DNA from: an uncultured Lachnospiraceae bacterium
GTDB taxonomy: Bacteria; Bacillota; Clostridia; Lachnospirales; Lachnospiraceae
Reading direction: 5' to 3'
Length of the DNA: 64,000 bases
Assembly: GCA_910587085.1 (NCBI GenBank)
Contig: CAJUMC010000013.1
Location: 1 to 64,000 of the forward strand
The position numbers and the translations under genes are program-made. Shown here in pieces: positions 25,650-33,545 of the stretch; the first letter of the stretch is position 1; each line of letters begins with the position of its first letter. Below the pieces are notes generated by a model. The model did no database searches. It saw only the letters and a program-made list of their open reading frames with translations, and was not told where the DNA came from.

Positions 25650-26153
25650 ATCTCTCCTCATTCTGCCGATGCTGCGGCATTTTCCTTCCGGCAGTCAGAC
25701 ACCGCTTTTCCGCCGTTACACCATCTTATGCGGAAAAGCGGCGCTCTTGCCATCTCCCACAAATTTCCATTTTATAATGTCGGTTTCAGCCCGCCTCCGT
25801 CCTTCCGATCCACCGATCTACCGAATCATTCTGCACCGCATGCGGGCTGCATCCGCGATTTATACTCTGCCTTCCGATCCGCCGAGTCGCTGTCCTAGCA
25901 TTGACCCCGTGCCGGCAGGCCTTTTAAGACTCTACTGCACATTCTACACTGATTCCCTGCATTATTCAAGCAAAAACATGAAAAACGGCATACTGACCGC
26001 ATGAATGAAACTCTTCGATACGGGTATACTCTTGCATACATAAAAGAGATTCCGCTCCGCTGCGGCGGCAGAATCCCCGCCGTTTCTGCACGGCACAGGC
26101 TGCGCGGTACATGAATAATAATAAATCAAGAAAGCTGAAAGGAAAGAAGAGAT
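25650..26153. other. Divergent intergenic region between ddl and spoIIR
   Basis: No gene is seen in these 504 bases. Near 26022-26030 the plus strand reads GGGTATACT, which fits the sigma-F -10 pattern GGNNANANT expected for spoIIR, but the best -35 match (GCATG, 25999-26003) is 18 bases away, slightly far. A sigma-F promoter is therefore only suggested. No clear ddl promoter was found. Confidence 0.3.
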
Positions 26154-27161
26154 ATGAAAGACATGAAAAAAGAGATAAAAAACCAGCTGACCGCAAAAAT
26201 CACAGGAGGAACCTCAAATCAGCCCTCTCCTCCGCATGCACGCATGATCTGGCCCGGCTTTGCCGCGCTGCTTGTTCTGCTGTGCGTCCTGTTCTATTTT
26301 TGGTTCGGACTGCTGCTTTTTCTGACCGGCTGCCGCGGCGCTGCGGACGAAACTGCTCCTCTTGCTATGGAAACCTCATTGCAGGAATCCGTTGCTGACG
26401 AGGTGTTGCGTCTGCACATTATCGCCGACAGTAATTCGGATGCCGACCAGCAGGTAAAGCTTCTGGTGAAGGAGGCTGTGCTTACATATCTAAAGCCCTG
26501 CCTCGAAGGCGTAACCACAAAGAAGGAAGCCATCGACGTAATCTCAGGGCAGCTTAACGATCTGTCCCGCACCGCCTCTCAGGTTCTCAGAGAACAGGGT
26601 TTTTCCTACTCCGCCGCCGCAGAGCTTACACGCAGCTATTTCCCGATTAAAACCTACGGCGATCTGAGACTGCCGGCGGGGGAATACGACGCTTTGAAAA
26701 TCCGTCTGGGCAGCGCCTCCGGAAAAAACTGGTGGTGCCTTGTTTTTCCTCAGCTGTGCTTTGCCGACGTCACCTACGGCGTTCTTCCGGAAGAATCCCG
26801 CGAGGAGCTGCGCGCTCTGCTTACGGAGGATGAATTCCGGCTGCTGTTTTCAGAGGAGGACAAAGCCGCACTTTCTTTCCCGGAATCCGCAGCCCCTCTT
26901 CGGATTTTATCAGCCGAGGCCGAGGCCGATGCAGGTGCAGCCTCCGCGGCGCAGACGCTGTTTCCTGCCAAATATGTATATGCCGGTTGGCATCTTCAGT
27001 GGAAAGAAACTGCATCGGCCGCAGAGGCAAATGCCCTGATCGTTATCCTGCCGGACGAAGCCTATCTGTCGGCCAGGCTCGCTCCCGTCCCAGCCGAACC
27101 GGAGGACGCGCCCGCCGTCCGGTTCTGGATTGCGGAGCAGCTGAAAAAGCTGTTTGAATAA
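26154..27161 (+). CDS. spoIIR: Stage II sporulation protein R
   Basis: SpoIIR (335 residues) is the secreted forespore signal that activates the SpoIIGA protease and thus pro-sigma-E in the mother cell. The family core is clear: VADEVLRLHIIADSNSDADQ, LVKEAVLTYLKPCL, and YFPIKTYGDLRLPAGEYDAL followed by KIRLGSASGKNWWCLVFPQL. An N-terminal hydrophobic segment (residues about 33-55) is a signal anchor and ends LTGC. The C-terminal portion beyond residue 225 is an unusual Ala/Glu-rich extension of about 110 residues. It supports a spore-forming or recently spore-forming ancestry. AAAGGAAAGAAGAG precedes the ATG; a second ATG three codons in is possible. Confidence 0.92.
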   Translation: MKDMKKEIKNQLTAKITGGTSNQPSPPHARMIWPGFAALLVLLCVLFYFWFGLLLFLTGCRGAADETAPLAMETSLQESVADEVLRLHIIADSNSDADQQVKLLVKEAVLTYLKPCLEGVTTKKEAIDVISGQLNDLSRTASQVLREQGFSYSAAAELTRSYFPIKTYGDLRLPAGEYDALKIRLGSASGKNWWCLVFPQLCFADVTYGVLPEESREELRALLTEDEFRLLFSEEDKAALSFPESAAPLRILSAEAEADAGAASAAQTLFPAKYVYAGWHLQWKETASAAEANALIVILPDEAYLSARLAPVPAEPEDAPAVRFWIAEQLKKLFE

Positions 27162-27216
27162 CAGGAAATTGGTACGGCCTGCCGCAGGAAACTCAGAATT
27201 CAGACGGCTTTCCGTA

Positions 27217-27261
27217 AAAAAACCGCCGCACCGGATAACTTCCGGCGCAGCGGTTTTTCAA
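27217..27261. terminator. Bidirectional terminator between spoIIR and the aldolase gene
   Basis: A GC-rich stem (AAACCGC...ACCGG pairing with CCGG...GCGGTTT, 27221-27257) is flanked by an A run on one side and a T run on the other, so it can act for both convergent genes. Confidence 0.75.
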
Positions 27262-27320
27262 TTCTTGAAAACGCAAGAATGTCCGCCTGCACATCGGCAG
27301 AGCGTTCTCTTTCCTCTGTT

Positions 27321-28184
27321 TCAGGCCTTTCCAACAGAGCCGAACAGCTCCATCTTCTCCTTAATCGTTGCCTTGATCGCCTCAAAACCCGGCGCCAGAA
27401 GCTTTCTCGGGTCAAAGCCCTTGCCGGAAAGATCCTTGCCTTCCTCGACATATTTTCTTGTCGCTGCCGCGAACGAAAGCTGGCATTCGGTATTTACATT
27501 GATTTTTGCCACGCCGAGCGAGATTGCCTTCTTAATCATATCCTCCGGGATACCGGTGCCGCCGTGCAGCACGAGCGGCATGTCGCCGGTGAGCTTCTGA
27601 ACGGCATCCAGCGTCTCAAAGCTCAGGCCCTCCCAGTTATCCGGATACTTGCCGTGGATGTTGCCGATGCCGGCTGCCAGCATCGTTACGCCGAGATCCG
27701 CGATCTGCTTGCATTCCTGTGGATCCGCGCACTCGCCGCGGCCGACCACGCCGTCCTCCTCACCGCCGATGGAGCCGACCTCTGCCTCCAAGGAAAGCCC
27801 CTTCTGCTCGCATACGGCAACAAGTTCTTTTGTCTTTTCCACATTCTCCGCGATCGGATAGTGGGAGCCGTCAAACATAATGGAGGAAAAGCCCGCCTCA
27901 ATACACTTGTAGCAGCCCTCGTAAGAGCCGTGATCCAGATGCAGCGCAACCGGAACCGTAATGTTAAGCTCCTCGATCATCGCCTTCACCATGGCCGCCA
28001 CGGTCTTGTAGCCCGTCATATACTTGCCCGCCCCCTCGGAAACGCCGAGGATAATCGGAGAATTGCACTCCTGCGCCGTCAGCAGCGCCGCCTTCGTCCA
28101 CTCGAGATTATTGATATTGAACTGGCCAACCGCATACTTGCCAGCCTTTGCCTTCCGAAGCATATCCTTTGCCGATACTAACAT
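27321..28184 (-). CDS. fba: Fructose-bisphosphate aldolase, class II
   Basis: Class II (zinc-dependent) aldolase (287 residues) of glycolysis and gluconeogenesis: fructose 1,6-bisphosphate = glyceraldehyde 3-phosphate + DHAP. The metal-site residues are in VPVALHLDHGSYEG and GIGNIHGKYPDN and in PLVLHGGTGIPEDMIKKAI. EAEVGSIGGEEDG is also typical. Homologous tagatose-bisphosphate aldolases share these motifs, but the context gives no sign of such a pathway. AAGGAGG precedes the ATG. It is monocistronic. Confidence 0.93.
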   Translation of the reverse strand: MLVSAKDMLRKAKAGKYAVGQFNINNLEWTKAALLTAQECNSPIILGVSEGAGKYMTGYKTVAAMVKAMIEELNITVPVALHLDHGSYEGCYKCIEAGFSSIMFDGSHYPIAENVEKTKELVAVCEQKGLSLEAEVGSIGGEEDGVVGRGECADPQECKQIADLGVTMLAAGIGNIHGKYPDNWEGLSFETLDAVQKLTGDMPLVLHGGTGIPEDMIKKAISLGVAKINVNTECQLSFAAATRKYVEEGKDLSGKGFDPRKLLAPGFEAIKATIKEKMELFGSVGKA

Positions 28185-28268
28185 TTGAAATCCTCCTTAA
28201 TTATGATAACGGATGCTGCGCGGCACCGTCTGCCTGCCCGATAAGAGGCTGCAGCAACACTTGTATTC

Positions 28269-28274
28269 AGTATA
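28269..28274 (-). promoter_or_regulatory. Probable -10 element of the aldolase gene
   Basis: On the minus strand TATACT lies about 85 bases upstream of fba. The hexamer 17 bases further upstream (TTCCAT) is a poor -35, so only the -10 is convincing. Confidence 0.35.
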
Positions 28275-28327
28275 CTACAACTCGTCCGAAAATGGAACCA
28301 TTTTTTTCAATCCACCGGATGTACGCC

Positions 28328-29056
28328 TTAGTATTCCAGCAGAGCCCCGGCATATTCCCGGGGAATTATAGTATGCTGCTCATACTCCTTCTGCAGAGAA
28401 GCATATTCCACCGGGGAGGCGGAAAGCGCCGTCCGCAGATCCTTTTGAATTTTCCGGACAATTTCCCGGAACAGCGGTGTCCGGTGAACCTCCGGCTGTT
28501 CCTGTCCGATGTTTCTGCCAGCGGCGCGGGATATGCCGGTCAGCTCAACGCAGGCATCCTTCAGAAGGTTGAGCATAATGTCAACCCCGTAAAAGTCAAT
28601 CTGCTTCCAGTCCTCGCATTCCTCAAAATCAATATGACCGCCCGCCGCAACCACCGGCGGAATCAGCAGGCATGAGCTCCACTCCACCGCAAGCAGTTCG
28701 CAGGCTTCCGGGGAGGAATCCGAAAAATATTGACTGTAAAAGTCTTTCGGCGCGTCCTGCTCGACGCTTCCGACATTAAAAGCATACAGACAGGCGTAAT
28801 AATCGTTTGCAAAATCCCGGAAATCCGCAGGCACAGTCCGTCCCATAAGATAATCCCACAGCAGGCCGCGCGCATGCTGCAGGCCGCGGGAAACCGCACG
28901 GTTGCTTTCGGCAAGTCCCTGACTGAGCGTATTGATAAAGCGTTCCAGGACAAGCAGGTTTGCAAGCAGGCGCACACGGTCATCACTGTCCGCAAACGCT
29001 CTGTTTGCAGCAGCCATAAAATTCAGCAGCCATTCGCCGGTCTGCGCGCCCTCCAA
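28328..29056 (-). CDS. Hypothetical protein, probably 5'-truncated
   Basis: An open frame of up to 242 residues, with no recognised family. It is helical and acidic (LLANLLVLERFINTLSQGLA; FANDYYACLYAFNVG). No ATG with a ribosome binding site is found; the first possible start is TTG at 29056, where no Shine-Dalgarno sequence is seen. The frame stays open upstream to the stop codon of the phosphatase gene (29084), and the intervening codons read like ordinary protein (TTADFSALEGAQTGEW). This suggests that the original 5' end was lost when the AT-rich block at 29.08 kb arrived. It may be non-functional. Confidence 0.55.
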   Translation of the reverse strand: MEGAQTGEWLLNFMAAANRAFADSDDRVRLLANLLVLERFINTLSQGLAESNRAVSRGLQHARGLLWDYLMGRTVPADFRDFANDYYACLYAFNVGSVEQDAPKDFYSQYFSDSSPEACELLAVEWSSCLLIPPVVAAGGHIDFEECEDWKQIDFYGVDIMLNLLKDACVELTGISRAAGRNIGQEQPEVHRTPLFREIVRKIQKDLRTALSASPVEYASLQKEYEQHTIIPREYAGALLEY

Positions 29057-29083
29057 AGCGGAAAAATCGGCAGTGGTACCATG

Positions 29084-29647
29084 TCATAATTGTTTCAGCA
29101 ACTGCTCCATATTAGATCTGTGCGGAGTGATAATTTCTATATCCACTTCCGGGTGAATATTCCCATATGCAGTAAGCATATCCATCAGATTATCTTTAGA
29201 CTTCATATAGTCATCAATGATTATTTCATCACTGAATCCTAGGCGTTTCAAAATAAGCGCAGATACCACACCAGTACGATCTTTGCCCGCTGTACAAAAA
29301 TACATAACCTTGGATTCTGCATTCATAATGGTATCAATAATATTTTTCATTTTATCATCTATCATTTGCTGGTATACCAAATGCAGATGCTCAAGTGATT
29401 TCGGCGTATCGCCACCGCCCGTAACCGGAAGATGAAAATATCTGAATCCTTCTATTTCTTTAAGGCTGCAGGGCTTTTTAAGAAGCTCCTCATCGGACCT
29501 TAAATCTACAATCGTAATTATGTTGTTATCTAATAACCACTGGATTTCTTTATCAGTCAAATTGTCCGGAAAATCACTTCTGAAATACTGATTTATTCCT
29601 GTTGGCAGTACTCGTGTATTCCTTGTCGATTGCAATAAAGAACTCAT
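29084..29647 (-). CDS. Tyrosine-protein phosphatase (PTP/Y_phosphatase3-like)
   Basis: Predicted 187-residue protein phosphatase. The active-site loop is FCTAGKDRTGVVSALIL (about residues 116-132), with the nucleophilic Cys and the loop Arg of the CX5R signature. IVDLRSDEELLKKP upstream and the family-typical C-terminal helices follow the DSP/PTP-like fold used by bacterial tyrosine phosphatases. It has no signal peptide, so it is cytosolic. The ATG at 29647 lies eight bases after AGGAGG. The gene is AT-richer than the genes on its low-coordinate side and is the first gene of an accessory patch. Confidence 0.85.
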   Translation of the reverse strand: MSSLLQSTRNTRVLPTGINQYFRSDFPDNLTDKEIQWLLDNNIITIVDLRSDEELLKKPCSLKEIEGFRYFHLPVTGGGDTPKSLEHLHLVYQQMIDDKMKNIIDTIMNAESKVMYFCTAGKDRTGVVSALILKRLGFSDEIIIDDYMKSKDNLMDMLTAYGNIHPEVDIEIITPHRSNMEQLLKQL

Positions 29648-29801
29648 ATACATATCCTCCTCATATATTGTTCTTTTAATTATATCACTTTCATTTTTTG
29701 TTTACCATATAAATACAGATCGCAATTACCGTCACGCCGTATGTCTTTTGCTGAAAAAAACAGATGATATTCACCGGAACCCGCCAAATGTCCATTAATC
29801 G

Positions 29802-29827
29802 AAAAAGCCCGGCGGCCGCCGGGTTTT
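29802..29827 (-). terminator. Terminator after the 175-residue hypothetical
   Basis: On the minus strand CCCGGCGG/CCGCCGGG forms a compact hairpin followed by CTTTTTC. It lies about 100 bases after the stop at 29924. The rest of 29648-29923 shows no gene apart from a TATAAT near 29679-29684 that may serve the phosphatase gene. Confidence 0.75.
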
Positions 29828-29923
29828 CGTACACACATAAAATAAATTAATCAAATCAACTAAATTCTTCTTACAATTCCTTTGTTTCTGTCGGCATTTT
29901 GCAGGCAGGCGTATTTTGTAAGC

Positions 29924-30451
29924 TCAAAAGCTTTTTGGAGCATCATTACAAAGGTGACAGCCGAAGACGGTTAAAAACACCGGATGCTTCTGACAGCAGG
30001 GACAGCCGCACATAACAGGATCATCCGGTACTTCCGCAGCATCATTCAGCCATTCCAGAGCAGCTTTTTGATTGATCATGCTCTTATCTACCCTGGAAAT
30101 CAGTTTATAAAACTCATCTAAACAGGGAAATAAAAGTTCCTCATTCGGCTGATAGTCCAGAAACTCCCACCCGGTTTTCTTTTTCGCCCCCTCTACGGCA
30201 TTCAGCAGAAAACACTTTATTTCATCAAAATTTTCATCGTTCCATGGCATATCACAAACGTCAAAGCCCGCTGTTCCGCTGCCGATTGCACTTTGATCCT
30301 TTTCCAAAAGCCATATTATCATGTGTTTTTCATCATCGTTTTTTGCCAGATTTGTTCCGCTCAGTCCCAAGGTACTGATAAATACGCTTGTCAGCCCATT
30401 GCTCATCGAAATAGATTGTCCGAATATCTCAAGTGAAATGGTGTTTCCCAC
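29924..30451 (-). CDS. Hypothetical protein with a C-terminal Cys cluster
   Basis: Predicted 175-residue cytoplasmic protein, family not recognised. It starts at GTG (30451) behind GGGGGAGG. Residues about 148-170 contain CGCPCC and a later CHLC, with an intervening KHPVFLTVFG, which looks like a small zinc-ribbon or metal-binding element. The body is acidic with several Trp and Phe. It is in the AT-rich patch between the phosphatase and the 110-residue hypothetical and has its own terminator. Confidence 0.65.
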   Translation of the reverse strand: MGNTISLEIFGQSISMSNGLTSVFISTLGLSGTNLAKNDDEKHMIIWLLEKDQSAIGSGTAGFDVCDMPWNDENFDEIKCFLLNAVEGAKKKTGWEFLDYQPNEELLFPCLDEFYKLISRVDKSMINQKAALEWLNDAAEVPDDPVMCGCPCCQKHPVFLTVFGCHLCNDAPKSF

Positions 30452-30591
30452 ATTCTCCTCCCCCGGTTAGTTTCCGTCCGGTGCCATCCTTCCCCTGCTT
30501 TTCCTGTCGCTCGTACCGCAGGAAATTGTATTGCCGGATAAACCGTCAGATACTGCCGTCATCACCCGGCGGCAAAAAGAATATTCCCTGT

Positions 30592-30924
30592 CTACGACAT
30601 ACTTATCTTTTCCTTTTCCATTTCAAGCAGAGTGGCCAGACTCGTCTCGCCGTGCGTTCTGCAGAGGACGATCTCGGCTTCCAGCACTTCCAGCATTTCG
30701 GCTTTGCTGATAAAATCCGTTATACGCTCTCCCTCCTGAATTCCCTCGATAAAGTGAATTTCGCGGCAGTATTGACCATCTATCTGTTTATACCAGATCC
30801 ATGTTTCAAGCGGACCAAAGCATAAATGTTTGACAACAGCCTGTCTCCCGACAGCATTATATTCTGTGTCCGGCGCATCATGCAGCCATGCTCCGACCAT
30901 GAATCCCATGACATCCGCCCCCAT
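30592..30924 (-). CDS. Hypothetical protein, 110 residues
   Basis: Small soluble protein, function unknown. It contains FGPLETWIWYKQIDGQYCRE and a C-terminal helical part with SLATLLEMEKEKISMS. The start is uncertain: ATG at 30924 is preceded by a weak GGA, and other in-frame ATGs exist at about 30909 and 30900. It is not closely coupled to its neighbours. Confidence 0.5.
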   Translation of the reverse strand: MGADVMGFMVGAWLHDAPDTEYNAVGRQAVVKHLCFGPLETWIWYKQIDGQYCREIHFIEGIQEGERITDFISKAEMLEVLEAEIVLCRTHGETSLATLLEMEKEKISMS

Positions 30925-31088
30925 CAAATCATTCCAATTACTCTAGAAGCTTAAACCCCTTTGAAACTGCGTTTTCCGAATACGGGGCAGCTATGAATAA
31001 CAGCATGCCCCTATAAAATACACCACTTTTCGCTGCGGAAATATACCAACTATATAACATAATTATGGGCTTCCATCCCTCCATTGTG

Positions 31089-31646
31089 TCAGTCGTTTTT
31101 AATCCGCCAATACTCCATGCCATTTCTGCCCAGAAGCCGTTCACCAATCATGTCACGGCGGATAGTACAAAAATCATCATAGAAATCAGCAATAATTATA
31201 TTTACTTCCCGTTCGGAATATATCCTGTTAAATTCAAATGCTTCGGCAATAACTTCCAAAACAATGCGTTCCTTTTTAAGCTGAGCTGGAATTGATTTTA
31301 ATTTCCCGTACTCAAAAAAAGCATCTATGACTCTCTGCCGATAATCTGCATCCCGCTTTGCCTGTTTTTGCGCCTCGTCAGATTCCTGCTGCAGTATTTC
31401 CAATATGCTGGTCTGAAATATCTCTTTGTTCAGGGAATACATCATATAATACTGATTTTTATATGCGGCGACCGCGCCGGCGTCCGACAGCTTTTTCAGA
31501 TGGAAGGAAATTGTGGACGCAGTGAGACCCAGGCGCTCTGCCAATCTCTCAACATACATATCCTCAACAGCAAGTGATTTCAATATCTGCAGCCGTGACT
31601 TATCCGCCAGACACTTGAACAGGCTGATTGCTTCTGTTTCAGTCAT
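31089..31646 (-). CDS. ArsR-family regulator with C-terminal DUF2087
   Basis: Predicted 185-residue transcription factor. Residues 1-80 form an ArsR-type winged helix (LFKCLADKSRLQILKSLAVE; RLGLTASTISFHLKKLSDAG). No obvious metal-binding cysteine pair of the ArsR/SmtB kind is seen. The C-terminal part (about 105-180) matches the DUF2087 pattern: FFEYGKLKSIPAQLKKERIV, then EREVNIIIADFYDDFCTIRRDMI. Its ATG overlaps the stop of the upstream 122-residue gene (ATGA). It is the third gene of the M29-like operon and is likely to regulate it through the inverted repeat at 33066-33113. Confidence 0.85.
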   Translation of the reverse strand: MTETEAISLFKCLADKSRLQILKSLAVEDMYVERLAERLGLTASTISFHLKKLSDAGAVAAYKNQYYMMYSLNKEIFQTSILEILQQESDEAQKQAKRDADYRQRVIDAFFEYGKLKSIPAQLKKERIVLEVIAEAFEFNRIYSEREVNIIIADFYDDFCTIRRDMIGERLLGRNGMEYWRIKND

Positions 31647-32011
31647 ATAGTTTCCTCCCAGATTTGCATAAATATATCCCTGATTTCCCGGACGGTTTCG
31701 AGCTTAATGCTTTCAATGTGCATTTTTTTAACATCCCCATGCTGTTCGGCTTTTTCATAAGAAACCGTCCAGCTCGACGGAATCTGCTCTGCTTTTTGTA
31801 AGAAAAAACGCTTCATTGCTGATTCGTCCTTTCCGCAAGCCTTTTCTGCAGCAGAAAAAATCGTTTTGAAAATCTCATAGACGTTTGCCCGGATTTTTTC
31901 AAAATTTCCTTCATCTATGCGGTCATCCGCAGCAAACCGCTCACAGCGCTGTCTACAGGCTGCAATCTTTTCATCAAGATACAACTCAAATTTTGTTTGT
32001 TTTTCATTCAT
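31643..32011 (-). CDS. Small helical hypothetical protein in the M29-like operon
   Basis: Predicted 122-residue protein, charged and mostly helical (FELYLDEKIAACRQRCERFA; MHIESIKLETVREIRDIFMQ). No family is recognised. The ATG at 32011 follows TTGGAG; a TTG five codons upstream is less likely. It lies about 15 bases after the peptidase gene and its stop overlaps the start of the ArsR-DUF2087 gene by four bases, so the three are cotranscribed and translationally coupled. It may be a partner of the regulator or peptidase; that is only inference from position. Confidence 0.75.
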   Translation of the reverse strand: MNEKQTKFELYLDEKIAACRQRCERFAADDRIDEGNFEKIRANVYEIFKTIFSAAEKACGKDESAMKRFFLQKAEQIPSSWTVSYEKAEQHGDVKKMHIESIKLETVREIRDIFMQIWEETI

Positions 32012-32026
32012 ATTTTTGTTCTCCAA

Positions 32027-33013
32027 TTATAATACTATCACACCGCGGCCGATAAAATCAATATGATCCGATGCCTCATTTGTACCGCCGAACATATTAT
32101 TTGCGCCGACTGCAATGTGAAACGTGCCGCACATTTTTTCATCCAAAACAGTATAGCCGCACAGATCCGTTACATTGGGGTTCATGCCAAAGCCAAGCTC
32201 GCAAACAACCCTATTTTCCTGCGGCTGCTTCTCGAAAAAGGCAGTGATTTCAGGCTGGCTGCTGCCGCTTATCCGGCCGTCCCTGATATGCAGCAGAACA
32301 TGTTCATATTTAACGCCGTCAAGATAAAAAACTTCAAAATAAACAGTTCCCTGCGTTTTGTCCTCAACGGGAGCAATATAAATCTCGCCGCACGGAAGAT
32401 CGCCATCTCCGGCATCAATATGCCACGCTCTACCGGTCAGCTCAAAAGAAAGCTCACAATCCTCCCCCGTGCGGAGCAGCACTTTCCCGGCTCCCTCAAA
32501 GCGGTCTTTTGCCTGTCTGCAGGCCTCATAAACAGCCGGGTAATCAATGTCATACGCTCTCTCCATGCGCTGAATATAATCCTGCGGGTTGAGACCGGAT
32601 TCCTCTGCATTTGCCTCCGTGGGGATTCTGATTTGTGTAAAGCGCCTGCAGGTCATGAGCTTTGAAAAGAGCTGCGCCATATATCTGCGGTAAAGCTCAA
32701 ACTTGTCATTATCAATTTCATATCCGAGAATAACAGGGCGATAAGCAAATACATCAAGAACCGCATCAAAGCTGGAAAACAAATCAAAATACTTCTCTTC
32801 ATAACAGCTTTCTTTTGCCGCAAGGAAGATATCCCGATTTACAGATCGGGACTGCTGCAGCAATACGGGCGTCGCTCCAATTTCCGCAACAGCTGCCATG
32901 AAATTGTTTGCGATTTCCTTGTCAGCATCCTCTCCCCAGAAATGAACAAGGATCAATTCACCGGAAGATATGCCGCTGGCTTTCACAATTTTTGAAATCG
33001 TTTTTCTATCCAT
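32027..33013 (-). CDS. M29-like metallopeptidase (aminopeptidase family)
   Basis: Predicted 328-residue cytosolic protein resembling peptidase family M29 (thermophilic aminopeptidase/PepS), which uses a two-metal centre. Similarities are the metal-side segments LPCGEIYIAPVEDKTQGTV, CELGFGMNPNVTDLCGYTVL and DEKMCGTFHIAVGANNMFGG, and the C-terminal DHIDF (His317 and Asp319), corresponding to the family HxD. It is shorter than the typical length of about 410 residues, so the N-terminal domain is reduced. The ATG at 33013 follows GGAGG. It heads a three-gene operon with the 122-residue protein and the ArsR-DUF2087 regulator. Confidence 0.7.
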   Translation of the reverse strand: MDRKTISKIVKASGISSGELILVHFWGEDADKEIANNFMAAVAEIGATPVLLQQSRSVNRDIFLAAKESCYEEKYFDLFSSFDAVLDVFAYRPVILGYEIDNDKFELYRRYMAQLFSKLMTCRRFTQIRIPTEANAEESGLNPQDYIQRMERAYDIDYPAVYEACRQAKDRFEGAGKVLLRTGEDCELSFELTGRAWHIDAGDGDLPCGEIYIAPVEDKTQGTVYFEVFYLDGVKYEHVLLHIRDGRISGSSQPEITAFFEKQPQENRVVCELGFGMNPNVTDLCGYTVLDEKMCGTFHIAVGANNMFGGTNEASDHIDFIGRGVIVL

Positions 33014-33046
33014 ATAATTTCAAACCTCCAGTCCGATTGTGCTTTT

Positions 33047-33075
33047 ATTTTATCACAGCATTATTAAAATTTCAA
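33047..33075 (-). promoter_or_regulatory. Promoter of the M29-like operon
   Basis: On the minus strand TTGAAA (33070-33075) and TAAAAT (33047-33052) are separated by 17 bases. The -35 lies inside one arm of the 33066-33113 inverted repeat, so binding there would block polymerase. Confidence 0.7.
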
Positions 33076-33113
33076 GTTTGATTTTATATTTATAAAATCA
33101 AACTTGAAATTTT
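33066..33113. promoter_or_regulatory. Perfect 23-bp-arm inverted repeat, candidate operator
   Basis: Arms 33066-33088 and 33091-33113 are exact reverse complements (core AATTTCAAGTTTGATTTTAT) with only two bases between. It overlaps the -35 of the M29-like operon. ArsR-family regulators bind palindromes in this position, and such a regulator is encoded two genes downstream, so autoregulation is likely. As RNA it could also form a long hairpin. Confidence 0.7.
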
Positions 33114-33139
33114 GATTTTATTATCTATTAAGGTTGATT

Positions 33140-33385
33140 TCTTCTATGGGCAAAACAATTTCATTATCGACCAAAGCCTGCCTTTTTTCTATAAGTAAAA
33201 CAATTTCATTATCGACCAAGGCTTGCTTTCTTTCTATAAGTAAAACAACTTCATTATCGACCAAGGCTTGCTTTCTTCTATGAGCAAAACGATTTCATTA
33301 TCGATCAAAGCCTGCTTTCTTCTTTAGGCAATATAATTCCATCATCAATCAAGGCTGTATTTCTTCTTTTGGCAAAACAAAATGT
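33140..33385. repeat. 44/45-bp tandem repeat array, about 5.5 copies
   Basis: Repeats start near 33151, 33196, 33241, 33285, 33329 and 33373 (periods 45, 45, 44, 44, 44). The plus-strand consensus includes CAAAACAATTTCATTATCGA followed by CCAAGGCTTGC. Copies 1-4 are well conserved and the last ones are degenerate. Read on the minus strand, each unit encodes a variant of ALVDNEIVLLIEE; the 45-bp copies stay in frame and the 44-bp copies shift. There are no distinct spacers, so it is not a CRISPR array. It lies upstream of the M29-like operon promoter. Confidence 0.8.
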
Positions 33386-33500
33386 CAAATCTCCAAAGGC
33401 AAAAGATTCGACACCGCAGATTATTGCCGCCAAAAAACGCATTCTGTCTGTAACGCTTATTAAAGTAAAAACTGCTGATTACAGCCGCTGTTTCAGCATA

Positions 33501-33540
33501 AAAAATGAGGGGGCAAGGTGTTGATACCTTCCCCCTCATA
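33501..33540 (-). terminator. Strong terminator after a small uncertain ORF
   Basis: On the minus strand TGAGGGGGAAGGT pairs with ACCTTGCCCCCTCA (one bulge) and is followed by a run of six T. It lies immediately after the stop of the small frame at 33546-33749 and before the tandem repeat array. Confidence 0.8.
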
Positions 33541-33545
33541 AAGCG

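Noticed and set aside
30938..31147. A 69-residue ORF beside the ArsR gene
   Set aside because: It overlaps the 3' end of the ArsR-DUF2087 gene in another frame, has no ribosome binding site and no coding character.
33140..33385. CRISPR array
   Set aside because: The 44/45-bp units are contiguous repeats without unique spacers, and no cas gene is present.
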